Made by a program: the position numbers and the translations under genes
Part shown: positions 41,280-50,022 of the stretch, one piece after another
How the letters are laid out: each line of letters begins with the position of its first letter
How positions within the stretch are numbered: position 1 is the stretch's first letter
Notes under the pieces: generated by a model
Databases searched by the model: none
Told to the model about the DNA's origin: nothing
The model's input: the letters and a program-made list of their open reading frames with translations, nothing else
Assembly: GCF_007746075.1 (NCBI RefSeq)
Contig: NZ_CP036339.1
Span: 1,994,885-2,058,884, forward strand
DNA from: Lacipirellula limnantheis
Lineage (GTDB): Bacteria > Planctomycetota > Planctomycetia > Pirellulales > Lacipirellulaceae
Length of the DNA: 64,000 bases
Direction of reading: 5' to 3'

Positions 41280-42647
41280 ATGCTACGCACCCCGGAACAG
41301 TTGCGAGCGGACGCGCTCCGTATTTGGCGGGCCGGGCTAGAGGCAGTCCGCTCGCCGCAACTCGTCTTCGACGCGGTCGAGGTCGAGGGCTCGACGCTGC
41401 GGCTCGGCGAGGAGTTCTTCGACCTCAACGCCATGGATCGAATCGCGGTCGCTGGGGGCGGCAAGGCGGCCGCCGGCATGGCTGTGGCGCTGGAGCAGGC
41501 GTTGGGCCCGCGGATGTTGCGGGCAAAGCGGGTCAGCGGCGTCGTGAACGTCCCTGCCGATTGCCTCCAGCCGACCGACGCGATTCGTTTACACGCCGGG
41601 CGCCCGGCCGGCGTGAACGAGCCGACGGCGGAGGGGATGGTAGGCGTCGGCGAGATGCTGCGCATCGTCAGCCAACTCGGTCCGCGTGACTTATGCATTT
41701 GCCTGGTCTCCGGCGGGGGCTCGGCGTTGCTGCCGGCGCCGATCGACGGGTTTGCCCTTGAGGACAAGGTGGAGCTGACGCGCGAAATGTCGGCCCGCGG
41801 GGCGACGATCGCACAGATGAACGCGGTTCGCCGCGCGCTGAGCCGAGTCAAAGGGGGCGGACTCGCAGCCGCCTGTCGAGCGGGAAGACTAGTCTCCCTG
41901 ATTCTCTCGGATGTGCCGGGCGACGATTTGGCCGCGATATCGTCGGGACCCACGGTGTTGGGCGCGGCCGAGCCGCGGGCCGCCATCGATGTTATCGACG
42001 CGCTGTCGCTCGCTAATTTCCCCGCCGGCGCTAAAGCTCGCGACTTGCTGCAGCGGCGGACCATCGAAGGAGATGCTCCAGGCCAAACCGCCAACAAGTT
42101 TGGGTGTGAAATCTCCAATCTCCTCATCGGCAATAACGCCACGGCCGTCGATGGGGCGGGCGTCGAGGCCGAGCGACTTGGCTACAGCCACGCGATGGTC
42201 TCGGCCAATGCCCCGGAGGGTGCGGTCGAAGGAGTCGCCGCGGGGATCGTGGCGCTGGCCCAGCGGATGCGCGACGAGTCTGGTCCCGATTGCTTGATTA
42301 GCGGCGGGGAGCCGACGGTTCGCTTGGCGCCCGCCGCCGAGCGGGGAAAGGGGGGCCGCAACCAGCAGTTGTGCTTGGCGGCCCTGGCTGAACTGAGCGA
42401 CTGGCGACGGCTCTGTCTCATTTCTGGCGGCACCGACGGCGAGGATGGCCCTACCGACGCCGCTGGGGCCTGTGTGGACGAGTTTATCGCCGCCAAGGTG
42501 CAACGCCTCCATCTCGATCCGCGGCCCTCACTGGCTCGCAACGACGCCTACACCTTTTTCGATGCCGTCGGCGGGCTGCTGCGGACTGGGCCGACGCATA
42601 CGAACGTATGCGACCTGCGCGTGCTGACTGTGAGTCGTGCTGACTGA
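41280..42647 (+). CDS. glycerate 2-kinase (GckA/MOFRL family)
   Basis: 455 residues. AVAGGGKAAAGMAVALEQAL, LVSGGGSALLPAPIDGF, LSDVPGDDLAAISSGPT and the C-terminal MOFRL domain with SGGEPTVRL, KGGRNQQLCLAALAEL and SGGTDGEDGPTDAAGACVDE. Phosphorylates D-glycerate at position 2, feeding glycolysis. Probably cotranscribed with tyrS, although the functions are unrelated. Confidence 0.93.
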   Translation: MLRTPEQLRADALRIWRAGLEAVRSPQLVFDAVEVEGSTLRLGEEFFDLNAMDRIAVAGGGKAAAGMAVALEQALGPRMLRAKRVSGVVNVPADCLQPTDAIRLHAGRPAGVNEPTAEGMVGVGEMLRIVSQLGPRDLCICLVSGGGSALLPAPIDGFALEDKVELTREMSARGATIAQMNAVRRALSRVKGGGLAAACRAGRLVSLILSDVPGDDLAAISSGPTVLGAAEPRAAIDVIDALSLANFPAGAKARDLLQRRTIEGDAPGQTANKFGCEISNLLIGNNATAVDGAGVEAERLGYSHAMVSANAPEGAVEGVAAGIVALAQRMRDESGPDCLISGGEPTVRLAPAAERGKGGRNQQLCLAALAELSDWRRLCLISGGTDGEDGPTDAAGACVDEFIAAKVQRLHLDPRPSLARNDAYTFFDAVGGLLRTGPTHTNVCDLRVLTVSRAD

Positions 42648-42709
42648 GCCAGTGGATTGACCTGGCGAGAGTGTCGATTGGCGCGACGTTTCTGTGTCGA
42701 GTCGCTTAT

Positions 42710-42735
42710 TGTCGCGAAACGCGTTTTTCGCGACA
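42710..42735. other. perfect 10-bp hairpin after the glycerate kinase gene
   Basis: TGTCGCGAAA, loop CGCGTT, TTTCGCGACA. No T-tract follows. It may help end the tyrS-glycerate kinase transcript. Confidence 0.45.
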
Positions 42736-43160
42736 CAAAGCGTAAGTGGCTACGCTGTCTGAGGTTGCGAGTTGCACGCTCGCGACATTTATCGTTCCTG
42801 AACGCATGTTGGCCGCGTTGGCCATGTCGGCAAACATGATTTGGACAACATGGAACAATTGGATGTCTGTTAAAGGAGGCGCGCAGCGACCCCGTGTCCG
42901 TCATCGATTCTTGGTCGATGGCCGGTGGACTTACCTGCGGTTGGTTGTCAAAGACCGATATGTGGACGTGTGTACCGTATTGGATTGAGTGGCCATTTTC
43001 AACAAAGAAATCACTGGATTTTCTTGGGCCGCGAAGAGGCGTGAGAAGACGCAAAAAGTTTGGCGGTTGTCGAGACGCGATGTTTAAAACCATTCGCGGC
43101 TAAAAGTGGAATCGCGAGTTGTGCGATTAGGCGAGAAATTGAGTTCTGGCCAGCCATGAG

Positions 43161-43197
43161 TATGTTGAATTTCTACATAATATGTTCAATTTCTACA
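43161..43197. repeat. AT-rich tandem direct repeat, 20-bp period
   Basis: TATGTTGAATTTCTACA then TATGTTCAATTTCTACA, 16 of 17 positions equal. Unusually AT-rich for this chromosome. Binding-site pair or leftover of an inserted element. Confidence 0.6.
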
Positions 43198-43303
43198 CGC
43201 ACTTGCGGCGTGACTTTCGGGAGCTAGCCGACACGATGCCCTCTGAGGCCCCCGAAGATGGCGACTACAACGGCAAGAGGTTCGCAATACCTTTGGGCGC
43301 ATG

Positions 43304-43334
43304 AAAAAGCCCCCGGTTTTAGGAACCGGGGGCT
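43304..43334 (-). terminator. intrinsic terminator of the DUF1598 gene
   Basis: AGCCCCCGGTT/AACCGGGGGCT, 11 perfect pairs, 5-nt loop, T-tract on the minus strand; about 60 bp after the stop codon. Confidence 0.9.
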
Positions 43335-43395
43335 GAATGGGCGTGGCGCTGATTGAGCGCGGCTCCGGCGGGGCGTTGACCCGCGGCTAGTGGCG

Positions 43396-44829
43396 TTAGT
43401 CCCACCACCATTGGCTGGCGGGGAGGCTGCTGAGGTCGATCGCATCCTTCGCCTTCGCCACCGCGCCATCGTTGTCGGCGAGGCGGTTTTCGGCTTCGAT
43501 CGCTTGGTTGGCGCGAATTTCGACGCCGCCGCCGACGGGCGTCATCAGTTTGCGCCCTTTCCACATGCTGTTGACCGCGGTGGCGACTTGCTTCGGGGCG
43601 TTGTAGGTTTCGACTGCGTAGGCCGATTCGTCGCCGAGGGCGCCAAGATCGGTCTCGGCCCGACCGTAGAGATCTTGCTGCTGGATGAACGCCGCCGCGA
43701 CGAGCATGTCGACGCAGTTGCGAAGCTGGCCGTAGACCGGAGCCCGCTCGGCAAGCTCGTTGTACTTCTGAGTGAAGCTTTGAGTGAACTTCTTGCTGGC
43801 CGGACTCTGGGCGGCGGTGCCGGTGCGGCCGCCATTGGCGCCGACGACTTCATCTTCGCCGACAAGCTTGACGCCGCTGCCGACGAACTCGGCCGCCAGA
43901 CCGTCGTCGGCGACTTTGATGCGTTGATAGTCGGGAACAAAGTACCACCGCTGCAGGGCGTTACGAGCCACCGTGGCGGGATTGGCCATCGCCACCCAGC
44001 TGGCGATGTTTACCGGCGGTTCTTCGAGGCCGATGCCGATGAGCTTCATCCGATAGTCCGCCTCGACCAACACCTGGGCGAAGTGAGTATTGGCGGGAAC
44101 GCCCCCGACGGTAATCACTTGCAGCCCGAGACTTTCACGCAGGCCGTCGACGATAAACTGCTCGTCGCCGGGGCCAATCTGCCGGCCCATTTGGCTGAGA
44201 AATTGCTGCATCTGCATCAGCCCTTCTTGAGTCGGGTCGATGGAGCAGTACACGAGCGCGTTCTTCTTGCCCTGCGGAGCGAAGGTCCGCAGCGCGACGG
44301 CCAAGTCTTCCAATTGAAGAATCGGCTGTCCCGAATCCCAGCCGACGACGCGGCCATCGGGCGTTTCGACCCAGCCCTCGGCGGGGCCGGCGAGGACGAT
44401 GTCCTTGGTTTCGGGATAGTAGAAGACGTACTTCACGCGGGTGAGGCCCGCAAGGCTGCGCATCACTTCATCGGGGCCTTCGCCCGACGCAACGGCGGCG
44501 TCCATCAGCTTGATCAAGCGTGAGAGCGAGACCTTGCGGAGCTTGCTCGGCTTGAACACGTCTTGTCCCAATTCGGCCTGGGCTTGTTCGATGCGAGTTC
44601 GCATCAACTGGCCATTCGGGTCGCTCTTCTCCAGCCGTTTCAGCACGCCGTCGGCATCGACGGCGACGCCGGAGAAGGGGCCGGTGCCTTGAGTGCCGCC
44701 GCCGGTGCCGCCACCGCCGCCGCCGTCGATTTGGGCCCAGGCGTTGGACCCGGCGACCGCCACGAGGCAGCAAATCGCCGCGGTGGTCAGACGCTGCGAG
44801 AGACGGGCGACGGGCAGATAGGACGACAT
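43396..44829 (-). CDS. DUF1598-domain secreted protein
   Basis: 477 residues: signal peptide ending near GSNAWAQ, a glycine-rich linker (GGGGGGTGGGTQGTGPFSG), then the DUF1598 body with RKVSLSRLIKLMDAAVASGE, RVKYVFYYPETKDIVLAGPA, GWVETPDGRVVG and DYRMKLIGIGLEEPP, and the closing ASQWWWD. Family is typical of planctomycetes; role unknown, presumably periplasmic. Has its own terminator. Confidence 0.85.
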   Translation of the reverse strand: MSSYLPVARLSQRLTTAAICCLVAVAGSNAWAQIDGGGGGGTGGGTQGTGPFSGVAVDADGVLKRLEKSDPNGQLMRTRIEQAQAELGQDVFKPSKLRKVSLSRLIKLMDAAVASGEGPDEVMRSLAGLTRVKYVFYYPETKDIVLAGPAEGWVETPDGRVVGWDSGQPILQLEDLAVALRTFAPQGKKNALVYCSIDPTQEGLMQMQQFLSQMGRQIGPGDEQFIVDGLRESLGLQVITVGGVPANTHFAQVLVEADYRMKLIGIGLEEPPVNIASWVAMANPATVARNALQRWYFVPDYQRIKVADDGLAAEFVGSGVKLVGEDEVVGANGGRTGTAAQSPASKKFTQSFTQKYNELAERAPVYGQLRNCVDMLVAAAFIQQQDLYGRAETDLGALGDESAYAVETYNAPKQVATAVNSMWKGRKLMTPVGGGVEIRANQAIEAENRLADNDGAVAKAKDAIDLSSLPASQWWWD

Positions 44830-45513
44830 GACGACCTCAGCGGATCAGAATGGTTGATTTGGCGACCGATGGACCAAACCGCTCGCCGACTGGCGATCAA
44901 CGAGCGGGTCCGTGGCGCGGTCAGAGTTCTCTGTTCGTTCCGAATCAGCGGAGCCCTCGCCCCGCCGGTTCCTAACAGCCCAGCCCAGCCGTCGTTTCGG
45001 ATTGGCGAAACGGCGTAAACTGGGCAAGGGCCGATGCTTCTGATCATAATTCGGGCCGGGCGGGGAAGCAAGAATTCGCCTCCCTTTGGGGCGTTCCGGA
45101 GGAATTTTGACCGCCCTGGACGCCAAGGGAACCAGCGATCAGTTGAAACTGCCGAAGGACGCCGAAGGACGCCGAAGGACGCAGATGGACGCAGACCTAC
45201 GCAAACGGATCGGGTCGCCGCCTTCATCTCTTTGCCGAGCGGCGTCTCTCTGCGTCCCGCGGCGAGCAACTGGCATTTTCCGACCCCTGGGCCTCCGAGC
45301 CGGTTTTTATTTCGATTGCCAAGGCCGAAGAATCGGCAGAATTGGCGTCAACTGCCGACGTGAGGCGAAAAAGCAACACCTCGTGTGGGATTCCGGCATC
45401 ACTCGCTTATCTAGGCGCTACATTTTACCAACTGTGCCCCTGCGCGCACGGTGGCCGCGCGCTCCTTGCGCCGGTGATCCGTCTGCCGCAGGGCAGTTTT
45501 TCGCCCTCCCCAC
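44830..45513. other. 684-bp intergenic region
   Basis: Separates two divergent envelope genes. Contains the short tandem repeat at 45151; otherwise nothing recognised. Frames here are shadows. Confidence 0.4.
45151..45196. repeat. tandem 10-bp repeat GCCGAAGGAC x3 plus degenerate units
   Basis: Three exact units (45151-45180), then GCAGATGGAC and GCAGAC. Resembles the GGACGCAGA-type intergenic repeat also seen near 59510. Confidence 0.75.
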
Positions 45514-47934
45514 ATGTTTTCGCTCCCCCTTACCCGCCGACGAGTCTTGGCAGCGCTGGCGATCGCCTGCGCGCTGATGGACGGCGGCTGCGCGGGGTTG
45601 CGGTGTCCCCGCTGCCCGCGAATCGATCCCTCGGGCGAGCGGTGTCTGATTTGGCCGAAGGATGAAGCGGCGACGGTTGCCACGGTCGCCCCGCCAGCCA
45701 CCGTGTTCCCGGCGGCGACGGCCACGCTGCCGGCGATCCCCGGCAACCCCACCGCACCGCCCGTGACCACAGATCCGGTGTTTCCGCAACCAGAACTGCC
45801 CGCCGTCGCCGCGGCGGCCCCGGGCGTCCCCATCGCGCCGGTGTCGACGCAGGTGGCGACGCCGCAAGATCGGCTCACCCTTTCGCCCGAACGAATCCTC
45901 GCGCCCGTGGGGACTGAGGTGGTGCTGAAGGCGAACATCTGCACCACCGAGGGATACACGCTCGCCGAGCAGAAGATTGAGTGGCTGTTGGCGCGCGACG
46001 GCGTCGGCGAGTTCGTCGAAGTGAGCGGTAAGGGGGCGTTCCACCCGTCGATCTTCCCGTGGAACGCGGGCAAAAAGACTGACAATTATTTGGCGACGAC
46101 CTACACGGCCAACGGCCCCCACTGCATCAATCGCGGCACCCCGGACCCGAGCGACGACGTCAACATCCTGCGGGGCGATGCGTGGGTCACGGTGACGGCG
46201 CCGCGTGAGGGGACGAGCCACGTTACCGCCTACACGCCGACGGTCGAAGCTTGGAATCTGCGAAAGCAAGTCGCCACGATCTATTGGGTCGACGTGCAGT
46301 GGACCTTCCCGCCAGCGGCCGTCACCAGCGGGGGGCGCGAGACGCTGACGACGCAGGTGAACCGACAGTCGGACGGCACGCCGCTGGCCGGTTGGATCGT
46401 GCGCTATGAGGTCTCCGACGGAAGCGGCGGCGGCGGTGCTGGGCGGGTGAGCGAGGTAGTCACCGACGCGGATGGCCGCGCCTCGGTGCAAGTTTCGCCC
46501 ACGGCCGCCGGGGCAGCGAGTTCGAAGATCGACATGCAACTGGTCCGGCCAGCGAATTTTGGCGGCAGCGATTCGCCGCGGCTGGTGATCGGCAATGGCT
46601 CGACAATCATCAACTGGTCGGGGGGATCGACGTACGTCCCGTCGACTTCAGCTCCGCTGACGCCGGTGACGCCCGCCGTCCCGGCCATTCCCACCGTGCC
46701 GACGACGCCGCCAACGACCAATCCGCCCACTGCCGCGCCGGCGACGCCCCCGCCAGTGGCGACCGCGGGGCCCGCGAGGCTGGAGCTGACGGTTCAGTCG
46801 CCGTCAACGGCCGTCGTGGGCAGCACCATTCAGGCCGTGGCGACGATTCGCAATACGGGACAGTCGCTGGCGACGAACGTGGTTCTGACGGACGAATTCG
46901 ACGTGGGGCTCCTCTTCCCGGCGAAGCCCGCCAGCAACAAGATTGAGAACGCCGGCATCGGCTCGATTCCGCCAGGCGAGTCGCGCACCGTGCCAATCAA
47001 TCTGCAAGTCACCAAGGCAGGGTCGCTGTGCCAAACGGTGGCCGTGCGGTGGGACGGGGGCGGCCCGCAAAGCCAGCGGACCTGCGTGTCGGCTACCGAT
47101 CCGGCTCCGCAGCGGAACGCAGCGTTCCGGGTTGCGATTGATGCGCCGTTGGCAGGCGAACAGAATCAGACGGTGCCGATCGACATTGTCGTGACCAATA
47201 CGGGCGAGGTCCCGCTGGTAAACGTCCGGCTGACCGAAACGTACCCGCCGCCGATCTCGCCGCAGCCGACGGACCAAGGGGCCGAGGTGATCAGCGGACA
47301 AGTCCAACGTCTCATCGAGCGACTTGAGGTGGGGGCCAAGAAGGTGTTTCGCGTCAATTGTCTGTTGCGACAGTCGACGCGCGCGACGATTTTGGTGGAT
47401 GGATCCGCCGAGACCGATCCGCCCGGCGCACGCATCCCGACGTCGGCGGAGCGTGAGATCGAGATCACGCCGCCGCGCGGCGGGGCGCCAGCGACCGGCG
47501 GGATTGCTCCTCCGGCGGCGTTCCAGCCGTTGGCCGTCGGCGTGCAGATTGGCGCGACGCCGGTTCGCGAGGGAGAGACGCCCTCGTTGCGCGTCGGGAC
47601 GCGGACGACCTGTACGGTGATGGTGCGCAATACCACGGCGAATCCGCAGGCGAACATGGCCATCCGCGTCTACTTTCCGCCCGAGATCGTGCCCGACCTC
47701 ACGGCACTAGAAGGTCCGCCCGGGACGACGGCGAAGCTGGCCGGCGGAGCGGTGGAGTTCACCGCCGTGCCGACGATCGCGCCCGGGGAAGCGCTGCAGT
47801 ACAAGATCCCGGTCAACGCGAACGTGGCGGGCAACGTGACGATCAATGTTCAGGCCGTCAGCAGTGCGGCGCAAGGCCAGGCAGGGATCGTCAATAAAGC
47901 TCAGAATGTGCAGGTGCTGGGAAATCGGTTGTAG
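45514..47934 (+). CDS. DUF11-repeat lipoprotein
   Basis: 806 residues. The N-terminal signal has lipobox-like CALMDGGC. An alanine/proline/valine-rich linker covers roughly 50-125, then Ig-like domains: LTLSPERILAPVGTEVVLKA near 128, TSGGRETLTTQVNRQ near 270, and three DUF11/CARDB-type repeats (RLELTVQSPSTAVVGSTIQA near 425, a second near 530, a third near 680), each with a VRNT-A/IRNTG phrase. Likely an outer-surface or cell-wall structural protein, consistent with planctomycete large DUF11 proteins. Confidence 0.8.
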   Translation: MFSLPLTRRRVLAALAIACALMDGGCAGLRCPRCPRIDPSGERCLIWPKDEAATVATVAPPATVFPAATATLPAIPGNPTAPPVTTDPVFPQPELPAVAAAAPGVPIAPVSTQVATPQDRLTLSPERILAPVGTEVVLKANICTTEGYTLAEQKIEWLLARDGVGEFVEVSGKGAFHPSIFPWNAGKKTDNYLATTYTANGPHCINRGTPDPSDDVNILRGDAWVTVTAPREGTSHVTAYTPTVEAWNLRKQVATIYWVDVQWTFPPAAVTSGGRETLTTQVNRQSDGTPLAGWIVRYEVSDGSGGGGAGRVSEVVTDADGRASVQVSPTAAGAASSKIDMQLVRPANFGGSDSPRLVIGNGSTIINWSGGSTYVPSTSAPLTPVTPAVPAIPTVPTTPPTTNPPTAAPATPPPVATAGPARLELTVQSPSTAVVGSTIQAVATIRNTGQSLATNVVLTDEFDVGLLFPAKPASNKIENAGIGSIPPGESRTVPINLQVTKAGSLCQTVAVRWDGGGPQSQRTCVSATDPAPQRNAAFRVAIDAPLAGEQNQTVPIDIVVTNTGEVPLVNVRLTETYPPPISPQPTDQGAEVISGQVQRLIERLEVGAKKVFRVNCLLRQSTRATILVDGSAETDPPGARIPTSAEREIEITPPRGGAPATGGIAPPAAFQPLAVGVQIGATPVREGETPSLRVGTRTTCTVMVRNTTANPQANMAIRVYFPPEIVPDLTALEGPPGTTAKLAGGAVEFTAVPTIAPGEALQYKIPVNANVAGNVTINVQAVSSAAQGQAGIVNKAQNVQVLGNRL

Positions 47935-48042
47935 GTCGAAAGACGTCGCACGCTTCGAGAAGCTCCGTCAGTAACGCCTTCTTTGCTCTGCGGGCGAACG
48001 CGGCACTGTGCGCGGGGCTGTCGATTGGCGACGATGGAGCGC

Positions 48043-48417
48043 ATGTTGCGCTTCGTTTTGCTGTATCACGATTGCCCGCCAGCGTTTGGCAAGCCGAGCC
48101 ACTGGGACCTCATGCTCGAGCGCGATGGCGCGCTGTTGACCTGGAGTCTCGCCGAATTGCCGCCGACATGGTGCACAGTCGGGGTGCGGTCGCCGACGGA
48201 TGCCGGCGCCCAGTCGATCAACGCGACACGAATTGCCGACCATCGGTTGGAATACCTCGATTACGAAGGCCCAATCAGCGGCGGTCGGGGGGCCGTCCGC
48301 CGACATGATTGGGGCCATTATGAACTGCTCGGCGAGACGCCGGCAGATCTCCAGGTGCGACTGCACGGGAAACGGATTGATGCGGAACTGCTGCTACCGC
48401 AGAAATCGCCAGCTTGA
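48043..48417 (+). CDS. LigD 3'-phosphoesterase-like domain protein
   Basis: 124 residues. RFVLLYHDCPP, KPSHWDLMLERDGALLTWSL, RIADHRLEYLDYEGPISGGR and GAVRRHDWG give the H...HWD...E...W and DYEG patterns of the DNA polymerase LigD N-terminal (phosphoesterase) family in a minimal stand-alone form. ATG 48043 is preferred, 48034 possible. Role in DNA end processing is only inferred from the fold. Confidence 0.7.
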   Translation: MLRFVLLYHDCPPAFGKPSHWDLMLERDGALLTWSLAELPPTWCTVGVRSPTDAGAQSINATRIADHRLEYLDYEGPISGGRGAVRRHDWGHYELLGETPADLQVRLHGKRIDAELLLPQKSPA

Positions 48418-48739
48418 GCGAAACTTCAGCGGAAGCGATTTTCGCGCCCCGTGAGCAACGGCGCGTGCTGGCAAGCACCTGCCGACACGCCGCCGGCGTT
48501 GCTGCGGCCTGCAGTTTCGCGGGGCGTTGCGTTAAACCCGCCGCTGATTTCCCAGCTTCACGGCCCCCTGCCGCCGTCCGCAAAATTAGCCCGTTCGGAC
48601 TGAGCGCCGTGGTCCGTTCGGTCGATTTGCTGTGCTGGGGTCGGCATTCCCGCCGTCGACCCCGCGCTGACGCCGGCGTTGCTTCGCGCAACCGGTCTGC
48701 GCTAGTGACCCAGATTGTCCGGAGCGAAGTACATCACGA
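48418..48739. other. 322-bp intergenic region
   Basis: No gene recognised; presumably carries the promoter of the kinase gene. Confidence 0.35.
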
Positions 48740-49663
48740 ATGGCTACCGTCGAGAGATCGTTCGCCACCAAGCATCCCGCCGTTCACTCTCAGCCGAGCC
48801 TTGAGCGCAAGCTCGTGGGCAGAATCGGCCCTTGGCAACTGGTCCGGCTGATTAACGAGAGCGAACTGGCGCGAGTGTATATCGCACGGCCGGCCGAAGG
48901 CGCCGCGGACGGACCGGCGTCGTACGTCGTCAAGGTGTTGCGCAAGGAGTGGTGGCGCGACGCCCACGCGATCGAGATGCAGCGCCGGGCGGCATGGGTG
49001 GGACGCAAGGTCTCGCACCCGCACCTGCTGCCGGTACTTTCGGCCGGCGTCGACCAGCCGCCGTTTTATACGGTAAGCCCGAAACTTGAAGGGCGTTCGC
49101 TGGCGAAGATTCTGGAGCAACAGCGCCGTCTGCCGATGGCGGTGACGCTCTGGATCGCCCGCCAAGTGGCGGAAGCGCTCGATGCGCTTCATACGACGGC
49201 GCGCATGATTCATTCCGACGTGAAGCCGGCGAACATCGTCGTCGCTCCCGACGGGCACGCGACGCTGGTCGACCTGGGGTTCGTCCACACGCCCGGCGAG
49301 AGCCGGCATTGGTCGTCGCGCCCTGTGTACGGCACGCTGAACTACCTGGCGCCTGAGGCGCTCACGTCGGCACTTTCGGCCTCGCCGCAGAGCGACGTCT
49401 ACAGCCTTGGCGTGACGCTGTACGAAGTGATTACGGGCACGGTGCCGTTCGTCGGCCGCGATGCGGAATCGCTGATTCGGCAGCACCGCGAGACGAAGCC
49501 CGATTGCGTGACCGTTCGCCGGCCGGACACGCCGCCCGAAGTGGCGTCGTTGATTGCGCGGATGCTGGCGAAAGAGCCGATGCGCCGGCCGGAGAGCGCT
49601 GCCGAGGTCGTCGATGAACTCGTACGGCTGGAGATCGACTCGTTTGCGGCGAGGTCGGCCTGA
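48740..49663 (+). CDS. Ser/Thr protein kinase, Hanks type
   Basis: 307 residues, a single kinase domain without a transmembrane tail. YVVKVLRKEWW has the ATP lysine. The catalytic loop is MIHSDVKPANIVVAPDGHAT (HSD instead of HRD). The magnesium motif is LVDLGFVH (DLG instead of DFG). The activation/APE region is YGTLNYLAPEALTS, then SDVYSLGVTLYEVITGTVPF. The glycine-rich loop is weak (NESELARVYIA). The asparagine, both aspartates and the lysine are present, so activity is plausible. Cytosolic; substrates unknown. Confidence 0.88.
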   Translation: MATVERSFATKHPAVHSQPSLERKLVGRIGPWQLVRLINESELARVYIARPAEGAADGPASYVVKVLRKEWWRDAHAIEMQRRAAWVGRKVSHPHLLPVLSAGVDQPPFYTVSPKLEGRSLAKILEQQRRLPMAVTLWIARQVAEALDALHTTARMIHSDVKPANIVVAPDGHATLVDLGFVHTPGESRHWSSRPVYGTLNYLAPEALTSALSASPQSDVYSLGVTLYEVITGTVPFVGRDAESLIRQHRETKPDCVTVRRPDTPPEVASLIARMLAKEPMRRPESAAEVVDELVRLEIDSFAARSA

Positions 49664-49694
49664 ACTTAGATCGTCGCACTCAGCCGCCGCTCGT

Positions 49695-49925
49695 TCAGGT
49701 CATGTAACGAGCGAAGTCGTTGACGTGCTCCTCGTCGACCGCGGCGGCCGGAACCGCCTCGGCAACGACGAGTCGCCCCAGGACCGGCAGATCGGCCTTC
49801 GTCATCGACGAAAGCTTCGCCACCGGGGAATCGCCGTCGACGATGATGATTTCCTCGCCGGGAGCAAGCTTGCGGATAAGCTCCGCCAGTTGCGTGGCGA
49901 CTTCATCGATGGGCAAGGTGGTCAT
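49695..49925 (-). CDS. Phd/YefM-type antitoxin-like protein
   Basis: 76 residues: MTTLPIDEVATQLAELIRKL then GEEIIIVDGDSPVAKLSSM, the N-terminal DNA-binding/dimer fold of Phd-like antitoxins, and a variable tail ending ARYMT. No toxin gene (PIN, Doc, RelE) lies on either side, so it is an orphan or a stand-alone regulator. Confidence 0.7.
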   Translation of the reverse strand: MTTLPIDEVATQLAELIRKLAPGEEIIIVDGDSPVAKLSSMTKADLPVLGRLVVAEAVPAAAVDEEHVNDFARYMT

Positions 49926-50022
49926 CGGCAGCTCCTGGATATGGGCACGCGCCCTGATTTCTCTTCAACGAACCACCACGCCCGACAACGGGCTCGCGAC
50001 AAGCTCGTAAGCCTGCAGTGCC

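Larger units (their letters stand above)
42648..43303. other. 656-bp region without a recognisable gene
   Basis: Open frames at 42746-42988 and 42894-43103 resemble nothing I know. The region contains a strong hairpin (42710-42735) and an AT-rich tandem repeat (43161-43197), listed separately. Confidence 0.4.

Noticed and set aside
42746..43103. Two overlapping frames after the glycerate kinase gene
   Set aside because: No recognisable domain, no upstream signals, unusual residue composition; hairpin and repeats fill the area instead.
43390..44523. 377-codon plus-strand frame
   Set aside because: Antisense to the DUF1598 gene, composition typical of a shadow frame.
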